Shown here: positions 31,490-40,549 of the stretch, piece after piece | Layout: the number at the start of each line of letters is the position of its first letter | How positions within the stretch are numbered: position 1 is the first letter of the stretch | NCBI GenBank assembly: GCA_910577435.1 | Contig: CAJTLV010000002.1 | Coordinates: 124,001 to 188,000, forward strand | DNA length: 64,000 nt | From: an uncultured Christensenella sp. | GTDB lineage: Bacteria; Bacillota; Clostridia; Christensenellales; Pumilibacteraceae | Direction of reading: 5' to 3' | The notes under the pieces: generated by a model | Database searches by the model: none | What the model was told of the DNA's origin: nothing | What the model saw: only the letters and a program-made list of their open reading frames with translations | Program-made: the position numbers and the translations under genes

Positions 31490-34033
31490 TTACTCTTCGA
31501 TCGGCGCGCCTGCATCCTCGCCGTTGTCCTCGATTATCTCTTGGTGCGGCGCGGTGGCGACGCATACTACATTGCCCTGATTTTTGACGCGCATCATTCG
31601 CACGCCCTGCGTGTCGCGGCTGATCTTGGAAATCTCTTTGACGAGCATTCTGATGATCGTGCCGTTGTCCGAAATGACCATAATGTCCTCTTCGGGGTCG
31701 ACAAGTTTCATATTGACGAGCCGTCCGGTCTTGGCGTTGAACGTACCCGCTTTGATACCCTTGCCCGCGCGCGATTGCAGTCTGAACTCGTCTATGTCGG
31801 TGCGCTTGCCGTAGCCGTTCTCGCTTATCGTAAGAACATCGCATTCCGGCCTTACAATCGACATATCGACTACGTTATCGTCGGCGGCAAGTTTCATCGC
31901 ACGCACGCCCTGCGTGTCTCTGCCCATCGGGCGAACGTTCTCTTCGGAGAATCGAATGCACTTACCCGTCTGCGACGCGATGAGTATTTCGTCTATACCG
32001 CCCGACTGCTGAACGGATATCAGTTCGTCGCCCTCGTTGAGTTTGATAGCGACCTTGCCGACTTTGCGGATCTGTTTGAATTCGGACAGCGAAGTCTTTT
32101 TGATCATTCCGCGCTTGGTCGCCATAATTAGGTTGCCCTTGTATTCGTCATCCTTGATAGGAATGACCGCACTCACCTTTTCTCCGTCGCCGAGTTGCAA
32201 CAGATTGACTATCGCTCTGCCGCGTGCCGTGCGCTCGGCTTCGGGAACTTCGTATGCCTTAGCGCCGTACACTCTGCCGAAGTTTGTAAAGTACAACAGC
32301 GTGTCGTGCGTGCAAGTGACGAACATCTTTTCGACAAAGTCCTCTTCTTTGGGACGGTGCGCCGTAACGCCCTTGCCGCCGCGATGTTGCGTTTTGTACT
32401 CGACAGTAGGCAGACGCTTGATGTAGCCGTAGTGCGTCATCGATATTACGACGTCCTCGCGGTCGATAAGATCGCCGATGTCTATCTCGCTGTAATCGAC
32501 GCACAGCTCGGTGCGGCGCGGATTGTCGTATTCTTCCTTGATCTCTTGAAGCTCGCTGCGCACGATGTCGGTAATGCGCTTGGGGCTTGCCAGAATGCTC
32601 TTGTAGTCCGCGATCTTTGCGGTGAGCGCTTGCAGTTCGTTCTGCAACGCGTCGATTTCGAGACTTGTAAGCCGACGCAGTTTCATTTCGAGTATGGCGT
32701 TCGCCTGCTTGTCGGACAGATAGAACTCCGCCATAAGTCGCTCGCCCGCCTCTACGTTGTCGCGGCTCGACTTGATTATCTTGATCACTTTATCGATGTT
32801 CGCTTGCGCCTTGACAAGTCCCTCGACGATGTGCGCACGCTCTTGCGCCGCCGCGAGGTCGTGCCGCGTTCTGCGCGTAATGACCTCTTCCTGATGTTCG
32901 AGATAGTACACGAGCATCTCTTTGAGGTTGAGAACTTTCGGTTCGCCGTTGGCGAGCGCTAGGAACGTAATGCCCTGCGACACTTGCAGGTTGGTATGCT
33001 TGAACAGTGTATTGAGTACGACCTGAGCCTGCGCGTCGCGCTTTACCTCTATGACTATGCGCATTCCGCTACGGTCGGACTCTTCCTTTATGTCGGAGAT
33101 ACCCTCTATGCGCTTATCTTTAACGAGATCCGCGATCTGAACGATCAGTTTTTCCTTATTGACCTGATAAGGCAGTTCGGTGACGACTATGCGCTGACGC
33201 ATAAGATCGCTGCCCTCGCGGACGGGGTATTCCTCTATCTCCGTCTTGGCACGGAGCAACACGCCGCCGCGTCCCGTTTTGTACGCGCGCTTTATGTTCG
33301 CTCTGCCCATAATTATGCCGCCCGTCGGGAAGTCTGGCGCAGGGATATAGCGCATCAGCTCTTCTACGGTAATATCGGGATTTTCGATGAGCGCGTCCAC
33401 GCCGTCGATAACTTCGCCGAGATTATGCGGCGGAATGTTCGTTGCCATACCGACCGCGATACCGTCCGCGCCGTTGACGAGCAGGTTGGGGAATCGCGAC
33501 GGAAGCACCGTCGGCTCCTGCAAGCTGTCGTCGAAGTTGTTCGTCCAGTCGACAGTCTCCTTGTCGATGTCGCGAAGAAGTTCGTCCGCGACCTTTGCAA
33601 GCCGTGCTTCGGTATAACGCATAGCCGCAGGCGGATCGCCGTCGACAGAACCGAAGTTGCCGTGTCCGTCGACGAGCGGGAAGCGCATCGAAAAGTCCTG
33701 CGCGAACCGAACGAGCGCGTCGTACACAGACGAGTCGCCGTGCGGATGGTATTTACCCAAAACGTCGCCGACGACGCGCGCGCATTTGCGGTACGGCTTA
33801 TCCGAGCGCAGACCCAGCTCGCCCATCGCGTAGATTATTCTGCGGTGAACGGGTTTGAGTCCGTCGCGGACGTCGGGGATCGCGCGCGAAACGTTGACCG
33901 CCATAGCGTAAGCTATGAAGCAGGTTTTCATTTCGTTGACGACCTGCGTCTCGATTATCTTGGTGTTATCGATATAATCCTTGTTTCCGCTGTCGTTACC
34001 TTTGCCTACGGAGCGTATGCTTCTCTTTGCCAT
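31490..34033 (-). CDS. gyrA: DNA gyrase subunit A
   Basis: This 847-aa protein starts at MAKRSIRS; the frame is open upstream to 34081, but the region upstream of ATG 34033 carries GGTGA and belongs to the repeat, so the shorter form is preferred. The breakage-reunion domain has HPHGDSSVYDAL with Ser101 and Asp105, the wild-type residues of the quinolone determining region, and the active Tyr140 in AAMRYTEARL. The C-terminal beta-pinwheel has the GyrA box QRGGKG (here QHRGGKG) and repeats such as RSRAGKGIKA. It lies downstream of gyrB on the same strand. Confidence 0.98.
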   Translation of the reverse strand: MAKRSIRSVGKGNDSGNKDYIDNTKIIETQVVNEMKTCFIAYAMAVNVSRAIPDVRDGLKPVHRRIIYAMGELGLRSDKPYRKCARVVGDVLGKYHPHGDSSVYDALVRFAQDFSMRFPLVDGHGNFGSVDGDPPAAMRYTEARLAKVADELLRDIDKETVDWTNNFDDSLQEPTVLPSRFPNLLVNGADGIAVGMATNIPPHNLGEVIDGVDALIENPDITVEELMRYIPAPDFPTGGIIMGRANIKRAYKTGRGGVLLRAKTEIEEYPVREGSDLMRQRIVVTELPYQVNKEKLIVQIADLVKDKRIEGISDIKEESDRSGMRIVIEVKRDAQAQVVLNTLFKHTNLQVSQGITFLALANGEPKVLNLKEMLVYYLEHQEEVITRRTRHDLAAAQERAHIVEGLVKAQANIDKVIKIIKSSRDNVEAGERLMAEFYLSDKQANAILEMKLRRLTSLEIDALQNELQALTAKIADYKSILASPKRITDIVRSELQEIKEEYDNPRRTELCVDYSEIDIGDLIDREDVVISMTHYGYIKRLPTVEYKTQHRGGKGVTAHRPKEEDFVEKMFVTCTHDTLLYFTNFGRVYGAKAYEVPEAERTARGRAIVNLLQLGDGEKVSAVIPIKDDEYKGNLIMATKRGMIKKTSLSEFKQIRKVGKVAIKLNEGDELISVQQSGGIDEILIASQTGKCIRFSEENVRPMGRDTQGVRAMKLAADDNVVDMSIVRPECDVLTISENGYGKRTDIDEFRLQSRAGKGIKAGTFNAKTGRLVNMKLVDPEEDIMVISDNGTIIRMLVKEISKISRDTQGVRMMRVKNQGNVVCVATAPHQEIIEDNGEDAGAPIEE

Positions 34034-34044
34034 TTTTTCACCGC

Positions 34045-34359
34045 CGTGTGTTTGCTTATGAGATAGGAAATTTTGTTTCACCCGTATAGTTTGTCTGCGT
34101 TAGGAATTTCCGGACGCCGTTCTTACGGGTTACGTATTGGTGTAGTTTTGTTTCACTTTTTCGTTTTCGTGTGTTTGCTTATGAGATAGGAAGTTTTGTT
34201 TCACCCGTATAGTTTGTCTGCGTTAGGAATTTCCGGACGCCGTTCTTACGGGTTACGTATTGGTGTAGTTTTGTTTCACTTTTTCGTTGTCGTGTGTTTG
34301 CTTATGAGATAGGAAGTTTTGTTTCACCCGTATAGTTTGTCTGCGTTAGGAATTTCCGG
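34045..34359. repeat. 123-bp tandem repeat in gyrB-gyrA spacer
   Basis: There are two full copies (34045-34167, 34168-34290) and a 69-bp partial third (34291-34359), with only isolated differences (for example CGTTTTCG versus CGTTGTCG). Each full unit includes two AGTTTTGTTTCAC segments and TAGTTTGTCTGCGTTAGG. The first copy ends 11 bp from the gyrA start codon, so the repeat forms the gyrA leader or promoter region. No other gene lies in 34034-34452. Confidence 0.92.
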
Positions 34360-34452
34360 GCACTATCCTATATGATTTTTTGCGTCGGCAAATCGATTTT
34401 CGCCGTTCAATATCTTGAAATTGCTTTCGGGTGATTAAGCGCTCCGAATTAA

Positions 34453-36366
34453 CTATATATCCAGTTCGGAAACCAGCTTCGCGTTTTGCTCGATGAACTG
34501 ACGGCGAAGTTCGGGCATATCGCCCATCAAGACGCTGAATATCTCGTCGGCTTCGAACGCGTCCTCCATCGTGATGCGTTTGAGCGTGCGGTGTTCGGGA
34601 CTCATCGTAGTGTACCACAGCTGTTCGGCGTTCATTTCGCCGAGACCTTTGTACCGTTGCAGATCGCAGCCCTTTCTGCCCAGACTGTCCAGCGCCTCGT
34701 CGCGCTCCTTTTCGTCGTAGCAGTATATTTCCTTTTTGCCCTTAGCCACTTTATAGAGCGGCGGGAGCGCCGCATACACGTGTCCGCGCTCGATGAGCGG
34801 GCGCATAAAACGGAAGAAGAACGTCAACAGAAGTATGCGAATGTGACTGCCGTCTACGTCGGCATCGGTCATACAAATTATCTTGTCGTAGCGCAACTTG
34901 CTCTCGTCGAACTCGTCGCCTATCCCGCAACCGAAAGCCGTTATCATAGCTTTGATCTCGGCGTTTTCGAGTACGTGATTGAGCCGAGCTTTTTCGACGT
35001 TCAGTATCTTGCCGCGAAGGGGCAGTATCGCTTGGAACCGTCTGTCTCTGCCCTGTTTTGCCGTGCCGCCCGCACTGTCGCCCTCGACTATGAATATCTC
35101 GCACATCGACGGATCGCGGTTGGTGCAGTCCGCGAGCTTGCCGGGAAGCGACGCAGTTTCGAACACTCCCTTGCGGCGGGTAAGATCGCGCGCGTTGCGC
35201 GCCGCGTCGCGTGCGCGTTGCGCCGTGATGGCTTTTATTATAAGGTCTTTCGCCTCTTTCGGGTTTTCTTCGAGATACGTTCCGAACGTGTCGGTGACCG
35301 CCTTTTCGACTGCGGCGCGCATAAACGAGTTGCCGAGTTTCGTTTTTGTCTGACCCTCGAATTGCGGATCGGTAAGCTTGACAGAGACTACTGCGGTAAG
35401 ACCTTCGCGCACGTCCTCGCCGGACAGCTTGTCGTCCTCTTTTATCAGATTGAGCTTGTGCGCATAGTCGTTTATGACCTTTGTGAGCGCATTCTTAAAG
35501 CCCACAAGGTGCGTGCCGCCTTCTTCGGTATTGATGTTGTTGGCATACGTATAGATCAGCTCGTTGTAGCTGTCGTTGTACTGAATGGCGTACTCGACCT
35601 CGCTGTCCTTAAACGTCTTTTCGCCGTAGATAACGTCGGCGAACGCCGTCTCTTTATTGCGGTTGAGATACTCCACAAAGTCCTTGATGCCGCCGTCGAA
35701 ACGGAAAGAGTCGTGGTTCTCTCTGCCCTTGCGGTTATCGAACAGCTCGATCTCCAAACCCTTATTCAGGTACGCCACCTCGCGCAAGCGCGTGCGAACG
35801 GTGTCGTATGAAAAATCGATGGTCTCGAATATCTCGTTGTCGGGGAAGAACGTCACCTTAGTACCCGTCTTGTCCGACTTGCCCACTTCGGCAAGCGGTT
35901 TCATAGGCACGCCGCGATTGTAGCGCTGACGGTATGTCTTGCCGTCGCGGTAAACTTCTATATCGAGCCATTCGCTGAGCGCGTTGACGCACGATACACC
36001 GACGCCGTGCAGACCGCCCGACACCTTGTATCCGCCGCCGCCGAACTTGCCGCCCGCGTGCAGTTTGGTAAGAACGACCTCGACGGTCGATACTTTCTCT
36101 TTGGGGTGGATCTCGACGGGAATGCCGCGCCCGTTGTCGAGAACGGACACCGCGCCGTCGCGAGTGATCTCGACGACTATCTTATCGCAATAACCGGCGA
36201 GCGCCTCGTCGACCGAGTTGTCGACGACCTCCGTGATCAAGTGATGCAGTCCGTGTTCGTCCGTCGATCCGATATACATACCGGGACGTTTACGGACGGG
36301 TTCCAATCCTTCCAAAACCTGAATGGAACCGGAATTATAGCCGCCGTTATCCGTCTTTCTCGCCAT
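34453..36366 (-). CDS. gyrB: DNA gyrase subunit B
   Basis: This 637-aa protein has GHKL ATPase motifs (EVVDNSVDEALAGY, VLDNGRGIPVE, GGLHGVGVSCVNALS), the transducer domain, and the TOPRIM domain with IFIVEGDSAGGTAKQGRDRRFQAILPLRGKILNVEKA and metal-binding DADVDGSHI. The C-terminal LQRYKGLGEMNAEQLW and the ending RRQFIEQNA confirm it. GGAGGT lies ahead of ATG 36366. A promoter with -10 TATAAT (36422-36417) and -35 TTGATT (36444-36439), spacer 16 bp, precedes it. Confidence 0.98.
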   Translation of the reverse strand: MARKTDNGGYNSGSIQVLEGLEPVRKRPGMYIGSTDEHGLHHLITEVVDNSVDEALAGYCDKIVVEITRDGAVSVLDNGRGIPVEIHPKEKVSTVEVVLTKLHAGGKFGGGGYKVSGGLHGVGVSCVNALSEWLDIEVYRDGKTYRQRYNRGVPMKPLAEVGKSDKTGTKVTFFPDNEIFETIDFSYDTVRTRLREVAYLNKGLEIELFDNRKGRENHDSFRFDGGIKDFVEYLNRNKETAFADVIYGEKTFKDSEVEYAIQYNDSYNELIYTYANNINTEEGGTHLVGFKNALTKVINDYAHKLNLIKEDDKLSGEDVREGLTAVVSVKLTDPQFEGQTKTKLGNSFMRAAVEKAVTDTFGTYLEENPKEAKDLIIKAITAQRARDAARNARDLTRRKGVFETASLPGKLADCTNRDPSMCEIFIVEGDSAGGTAKQGRDRRFQAILPLRGKILNVEKARLNHVLENAEIKAMITAFGCGIGDEFDESKLRYDKIICMTDADVDGSHIRILLLTFFFRFMRPLIERGHVYAALPPLYKVAKGKKEIYCYDEKERDEALDSLGRKGCDLQRYKGLGEMNAEQLWYTTMSPEHRTLKRITMEDAFEADEIFSVLMGDMPELRRQFIEQNAKLVSELDI

Positions 36367-36416
36367 AAATCTACCTCCGTAGCCGCGCTGGAAGCGCGCA
36401 ATTATCCTCGTCTTAG

Positions 36417-36444
36417 ATTATACCACAAAAGACGCGAAAATCAA
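36417..36444 (-). promoter_or_regulatory. Promoter of gyrB
   Basis: On the minus strand TTGATT, a 16-bp spacer and TATAAT, about 50 bp upstream of ATG 36366. The rest of 36445-36634 shows no feature. Confidence 0.65.
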
Positions 36445-36634
36445 AGCGTTTCGCGGTAAATTTCACCCAATATTTTCGGCTACACGCCGTCAAACGGCTT
36501 TAATTGCCGCAATTAGCCGTTTTCTGCCGATTCGCCGTCGACTACCGCCCCGACGTTTTTAGGCTTACAATCGAAAATATGTATATTGACTGCGCCCCGA
36601 CGACGCAAGCGGGTGATCTCGCATTCGCAATCGA

Positions 36635-37195
36635 TCACACCACTTCGACACGCTTCGCGCCGAGTATACGCGAAAGGCGGCGCGCGGCGTAAAACATCGG
36701 ACGGCGCGCGCGCTTTACCCGTTTACCGAAACGCATTATTCGTGCGCCCGACGGAATGAACCGTTCGTCGGTTACGCAGACGTAAACTTCGTCGGCGAGC
36801 GCCGTCAAACGTTTGAGCGCGGCGGCGTTTCTGCGCGTATATTTACATCCGTCGAGATTGACCACGATCGCTTTATCCGTTTCGCCCGCTGTCTTTTCAA
36901 GAAACATCACAAGCCGCATTTCGGCGGCGCACAGGCGTTTAAGCCGTTTGCGCGGAGATAAACCCAACGCACGGATCTGCGACGCGTTCACTTTTTTGTC
37001 GCACAGCGCGCGGCGGTATTTGAGATATTCGAGCACGCCGAACGATCCGAAAGGCACTTCGCCTAGCGCGAAGTAATTCTTGCCGTCCGCACTCGCGCAG
37101 AACAGCACTTCCACATTGTCGAGAACGACCACTCCGCTCGCACTCGCAAAATATGCGCGCTTTTGACGCGCCGATCCTACACAATAAGTAACCAT
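36635..37195 (-). CDS. Hypothetical basic protein
   Basis: This 186-aa protein is unrecognised. It is basic and ends with an Arg-rich segment (GKRVKRARRPMFYAARRLSRIL). A strand-like start (VVVLDNVEVLFCASADGKNYFALGE) is followed by helices and AIVVNLDGCKYTRRNAAALKRL, then VYVCVTDERFI. The order recalls a degenerate ABC-ATPase second half without Walker A, but this is only an impression. There is no Shine-Dalgarno; a GATAAT sequence lies exactly 6 bp before the ATG, which would give a leaderless mRNA. Confidence 0.65.
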   Translation of the reverse strand: MVTYCVGSARQKRAYFASASGVVVLDNVEVLFCASADGKNYFALGEVPFGSFGVLEYLKYRRALCDKKVNASQIRALGLSPRKRLKRLCAAEMRLVMFLEKTAGETDKAIVVNLDGCKYTRRNAAALKRLTALADEVYVCVTDERFIPSGARIMRFGKRVKRARRPMFYAARRLSRILGAKRVEVV

Positions 37196-37324
37196 ACGCC
37201 GATTATCGACGCGTCTGCGTTTTTTTATTCAAGAACGGCGCGAATTGTTTATCTTATCCGACGGGCATTAACCGCTACGTTTGATAATAATTAATAAACG
37301 AAATGCAATTCGATTACCAAATAA

Positions 37325-37345
37325 AAAGGACGGTCTTGCCGTCCT
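37325..37345 (-). terminator. Terminator of ilvC
   Basis: AGGACGG, loop TCTTG, CCGTCCT (about 37328-37346), followed on the minus strand by TTTTTAT. It lies just after the ilvC stop codon. Confidence 0.85.
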
Positions 37346-37350
37346 ATTTA

Positions 37351-38358
37351 TCAGTCTTTATACTTGTCGTCGTCCGACCACGAATACATCTTTCTGAGTT
37401 CCGCGCCCACCTTTTCGAGCGGGTGCTCCGCTTCCAGTCTGCGGCGCGCATTGAAGTACGGTCTGCCGTTGTTGTTCTCGGCGATCCAACGCGACGCGAA
37501 ATCGCCCGTCTGTATCTCTTTCAGAACCTGTTTCATTCTCTGCTTTACTCCGTCGTCGATGAGACGCTCGCCGACCGTATAATCGCCGTACTCGGCGGTA
37601 TCCGAGATAGAATAGCGCATAAAGCCGAACCCGCCTTTATATATAAGATCGACGATGAGTTTCATTTCATGTATGCATTCGAAATAAGCGTTCTGCGGAT
37701 CGTAACCCGCCTCGACAAGCGTTTCGAACCCCGCTTTCATAAGCGCGGTCACGCCGCCGCAAAGCACGGCTTGCTCGCCGAACAGATCGGTCTCCGTCTC
37801 GCACTTGAACGTAGTTTCCAAAACTCCCGCGCGACTGCCGCCTATGCCTGCCGCGTATGCGAGCGCGATATCTCGGCAATGCCCGGAAACGTCTTGATGC
37901 ACTGCGAACAGACAGGGCGTACCCTTGCCCTCGACATACTCGCTGCGCACCGTGTGACCGGGCGCTTTGGGCGCGACCATAAACACGTCGACGTCGGCAG
38001 GCGGAACGATCTGTTGAAAATGAATATTGAATCCGTGCGCAAACGCGAGCGCCTTGCCCGCTTTGAGATTGGGCAGTATGCTTTCACGGTATATCTTCGA
38101 CTGTTTCTCGTCGGGCGTAAGGATCATTATTATATCCGCTTTCTTTGCCGCTTCGTCTGCGGTCATAACGGCAAGACCCGCCTTTTCCGCGCGCTCCCAC
38201 GACTTAGAACCCTGATAAAGCCCGATTACAACCTTTACTCCGCTGTCTTTGAGGTTGAGCGCGTGCGCATGTCCCTGACTGCCGTAACCGATGATAGCGA
38301 CCGTTTTCTTTTTGAGATGATCGAGGTTGCAGTCCTCGCTGTAATAGATCTTTGCCAT
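37351..38358 (-). CDS. ilvC: Ketol-acid reductoisomerase
   Basis: This 335-aa class I enzyme converts acetolactate or acetohydroxybutyrate to dihydroxy acids in branched-chain amino acid synthesis. GYGSQGHAHALNLKDSG is the nucleotide-binding loop; the metal-binding residues lie in ECIHEMKLIVDLIYKGG and the later segment SDTAEYGDY. The cofactor loop reads GLYQGSKSW, with Tyr where E. coli-type enzymes have the NADPH-binding Arg. ATG 38358 (MAKIYY) with GGAG upstream is preferred to 38397. It stands alone, without other ilv genes nearby, under its own promoter. Confidence 0.97.
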   Translation of the reverse strand: MAKIYYSEDCNLDHLKKKTVAIIGYGSQGHAHALNLKDSGVKVVIGLYQGSKSWERAEKAGLAVMTADEAAKKADIIMILTPDEKQSKIYRESILPNLKAGKALAFAHGFNIHFQQIVPPADVDVFMVAPKAPGHTVRSEYVEGKGTPCLFAVHQDVSGHCRDIALAYAAGIGGSRAGVLETTFKCETETDLFGEQAVLCGGVTALMKAGFETLVEAGYDPQNAYFECIHEMKLIVDLIYKGGFGFMRYSISDTAEYGDYTVGERLIDDGVKQRMKQVLKEIQTGDFASRWIAENNNGRPYFNARRRLEAEHPLEKVGAELRKMYSWSDDDKYKD

Positions 38359-38388
38359 TATGACGTCTCCGTAATTTTTTATACAGTC

Positions 38389-38417
38389 ATTATACAACCG
38401 ACCGCCGAATAAGTCAA
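38389..38417 (-). promoter_or_regulatory. Promoter of ilvC
   Basis: On the minus strand TTGACT (38417-38412), a 17-bp spacer and TATAAT (38394-38389). The leader is only about 25 nt, so there is no room for a T-box. Confidence 0.85.
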
Positions 38418-38427
38418 TCGATTGCCG

Positions 38428-39627
38428 CTATTCGTTTTCGTCTATTATGTCGGCTTTTCGCGCCTCGCTCTCCCTTATTTTCGATCCTTCCATCACTTCG
38501 GTCGGCTTGTCGCTGTCGTAATTCTCAAACTTATGCTTTTCAAAACTTCCGTAACCGTCGGTCTCGTATCTGTTGCCCTTGCCGTCTTCGAGCGTCGTCG
38601 GGCGCGATCCGGTCGAACCGTACGGATTGCGAACGTATTGCTCCTTGCCGTCGGGATCCTTATATATATAAGTATCGCGCTTTCGAAAATGCTGCCCGCC
38701 GTCTTCGGTAACCCATACGTCACCGTTTTTGTCGGTCACTTCCTCATAAGTGTTGCCCTTATATTTCAGCTTTTGCTTTTTGCCGTTCTCATCAGTCACC
38801 ACGCGCGTGTCGCCGCCGGAGCTCGTCGACGAGGTGTCGCCCGCAATCAAGTACATCGTAACAATAACTACAACTACCACGACCACAGATATAACGACGG
38901 GCACCCAAGACCAAATGTACAGCGCAGTATCCATAGCGGTGAATTCGTCTTCGCATTCTTTACGCCTGTTGCGCAACATAAAGAACGCGATAAACGCGCA
39001 TAAAAACGATATGACCATAGCGAAAATCAAAAGATATGCGGCAGTCTCTCCGCTATACAATCTGTAATATTCGTAGATATAATCTTCACTCATTGCTTTC
39101 TTCGCAAATATGAAAAAAATCATATTTCTTATTCCGATGAAAAAAGTCGCGAAAGACACAGTCGACAGGATATTGCCCGCTTTGAGCAGCTTGGTCTTTT
39201 CGCGGTACGGGATAAACTCTTTTGCCACAACGCCCTTTACCCTCAGCACGGTCGCCGCTATAAGAAGTCCCAAATATACGATGTGAACGGGGAAAGACAT
39301 TATCAGCATTATGCCGCCGCGGTACATACTCGAAAAACACGAGAACAGAGCGGCACACGGCGCGATTGGCCACACTGCCGCCAAGACATACTTTCCGTAG
39401 CATTTGAGTACCGACAGTATTAAAATTGCGAAAATAACGGGGCTCAGTAGCGGGAACAAATCGTAAGCCCCGCCGAATATTGTGACAAAAATGAAATACC
39501 CCGCCGCGACAAAGCGCAAAGCGGAATACATCTTTCCGCCCTCCTTGATAAAAAGCCCGACAATAAACGCGCCAACGACGATAAAGATCGGAAGCAACCA
39601 GATTGAAATTAATGTCATAATGTACAT
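38428..39627 (-). CDS. Multipass membrane protein with hydrophilic C-terminal domain
   Basis: This 399-aa protein has about seven predicted membrane helices in residues 1-260, including a very valine-rich one (VVISVVVVVVVIVTMYLI). A roughly 135-residue Gly/Asp/Lys/Tyr-rich soluble tail follows with internal YKGNTYEEVTDKNGD and TYIYKDPDGKEQYVRN repeats-like pieces. I do not recognise it. The tail may face outside. A TTGACA-17-TATTAT promoter lies at 39698-39670 and AAAAGGAT precedes the ATG. Confidence 0.8.
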   Translation of the reverse strand: MYIMTLISIWLLPIFIVVGAFIVGLFIKEGGKMYSALRFVAAGYFIFVTIFGGAYDLFPLLSPVIFAILILSVLKCYGKYVLAAVWPIAPCAALFSCFSSMYRGGIMLIMSFPVHIVYLGLLIAATVLRVKGVVAKEFIPYREKTKLLKAGNILSTVSFATFFIGIRNMIFFIFAKKAMSEDYIYEYYRLYSGETAAYLLIFAMVISFLCAFIAFFMLRNRRKECEDEFTAMDTALYIWSWVPVVISVVVVVVVIVTMYLIAGDTSSTSSGGDTRVVTDENGKKQKLKYKGNTYEEVTDKNGDVWVTEDGGQHFRKRDTYIYKDPDGKEQYVRNPYGSTGSRPTTLEDGKGNRYETDGYGSFEKHKFENYDSDKPTEVMEGSKIRESEARKADIIDENE

Positions 39628-39669
39628 AATCGAATTCTATCCTTTTAGTAAGAATTTTGCTATATGTCT

Positions 39670-39698
39670 ATAATACAGTAATATTATTGCTATGTCAA
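39670..39698 (-). promoter_or_regulatory. Promoter of membrane protein gene 38428-39627
   Basis: On the minus strand TTGACA (39698-39693), a 17-bp spacer and TATTAT (39675-39670). Confidence 0.8.
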
Positions 39699-39761
39699 CA
39701 ATTTTAGAAATTTTTTTACTATATTCTCTAAAAAGGACAGGGGTGCGGAAAAATATATTCT

Positions 39762-40067
39762 ATGCTTAGGATCAAGGAACTCAGAGAAGAAGTCGGACTG
39801 ACGCAAAAGCAGCTTGCGGAAGCGATAGGCAGTATGCAACGCAACGTCAGCAACTGGGAACAGGGCACGGTCGAGCCCGACCTTGCTACGGTCGTCGCGC
39901 TCGCCGACTATTTCCACGTCACGCTTGACGAGCTGTTCGGGCGCAATGTGCATACCGACACGCGCAATGACACGCTGAAACGTGCCGAACTCGATTTTAT
40001 ATGGTTATTCCGCTCTATGTCGCCCGAACGCCGAGACGCGCTGTTGACCCTTCTTTCCGATAATTGA
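39762..40067 (+). CDS. HTH_3 (Cro/CI-type) transcriptional regulator
   Basis: This 101-aa protein has an HTH domain at residues 3-58 (IKELREEVGLTQKQLAEAIGSMQRNVSNWEQGTVEPDLATVVALADYFHVTLDELFG) and a short helical tail (AELDFIWLFRSMSPERRDALLTLLS). It is divergent from the membrane protein gene at 38428, whose promoter it could control. No palindromic operator as clear as that at 4318 was found here. Confidence 0.88.
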   Translation: MLRIKELREEVGLTQKQLAEAIGSMQRNVSNWEQGTVEPDLATVVALADYFHVTLDELFGRNVHTDTRNDTLKRAELDFIWLFRSMSPERRDALLTLLSDN

Positions 40068-40149
40068 CATACCGCGCGAATTTTGCGGAAGATATCGACT
40101 TGGCGCGCGGCGTGATTTATAGTAAGAAAAAAACTCGGAGACAACGCGT

Positions 40150-40511
40150 ATGAAAAAATTGCAGGGCAAGACCGCCGTCATTACGGGCGTCAACGGCGGC
40201 GGCGGAGCGGTGTACGCATCGACCAAGTCGGCGGTGATAGGGCTTACCAAACACACAGCGCTCCTGCTCTCCGACAAATTCATTCGATGCTACGCTGTTT
40301 GCCCCGAAACATAATAACCCCTATGACGGCGCACATAGACCCCAAAGAACTCGACCTTGCTCTTATGGGCGTTATGAACAAACACGGCGACGTCAAGCTC
40401 AAATCGTGCGAAGCGACCGACGTCGCGAAGATACTGCTCTTCCTCGCGTCCGACGATTAAAAACCGCTCACAGGTCAAATACTCGTCAGTGATTACGGAG
40501 TTTTTTCACTA
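40150..40511 (+). pseudogene. Decayed short-chain dehydrogenase/reductase gene
   Basis: The sequence begins as an SDR (MKKLQGKTAVITGVNGGGG), then jumps directly to the active-site region AVYASTKSAVIGLTKHTALL (YxxxK), losing the residues normally between them (over 100 in the family). It then reads IRCYAVCPE and hits a stop at 40312-40314. In another frame the SDR continues as TPMTAHIDPKELDL and DVAKILLFLASDD, with a further stop at 40458 before KPLTGQILVSDYG. So an internal deletion, a frameshift and a nonsense codon are all visible. A 54-codon ORF at 40150-40314 remains open but is unlikely to be functional. Confidence 0.85.
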
Positions 40512-40549
40512 AGGGTAACTGTTACAGGGATTTCCTTGTGTGCAAAGAA

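Noticed and set aside
33982..34081. Longer GyrA N-terminus starting at 34081
   Set aside because: The extra 16 residues are encoded by the tandem repeat; ATG 34033 has the better ribosome binding site and matches GyrA starts.
34045..34359. Tandem repeat as a CRISPR array
   Set aside because: Units are 123 bp, head-to-tail without spacers, and no cas genes are present.
34486..35811. 441-codon plus-strand frame opposite gyrB
   Set aside because: Antisense shadow of gyrB.
40150..40314. Functional 54-aa protein from the SDR remnant
   Set aside because: It lacks most of the Rossmann fold and is followed by recognisable out-of-frame SDR sequence.
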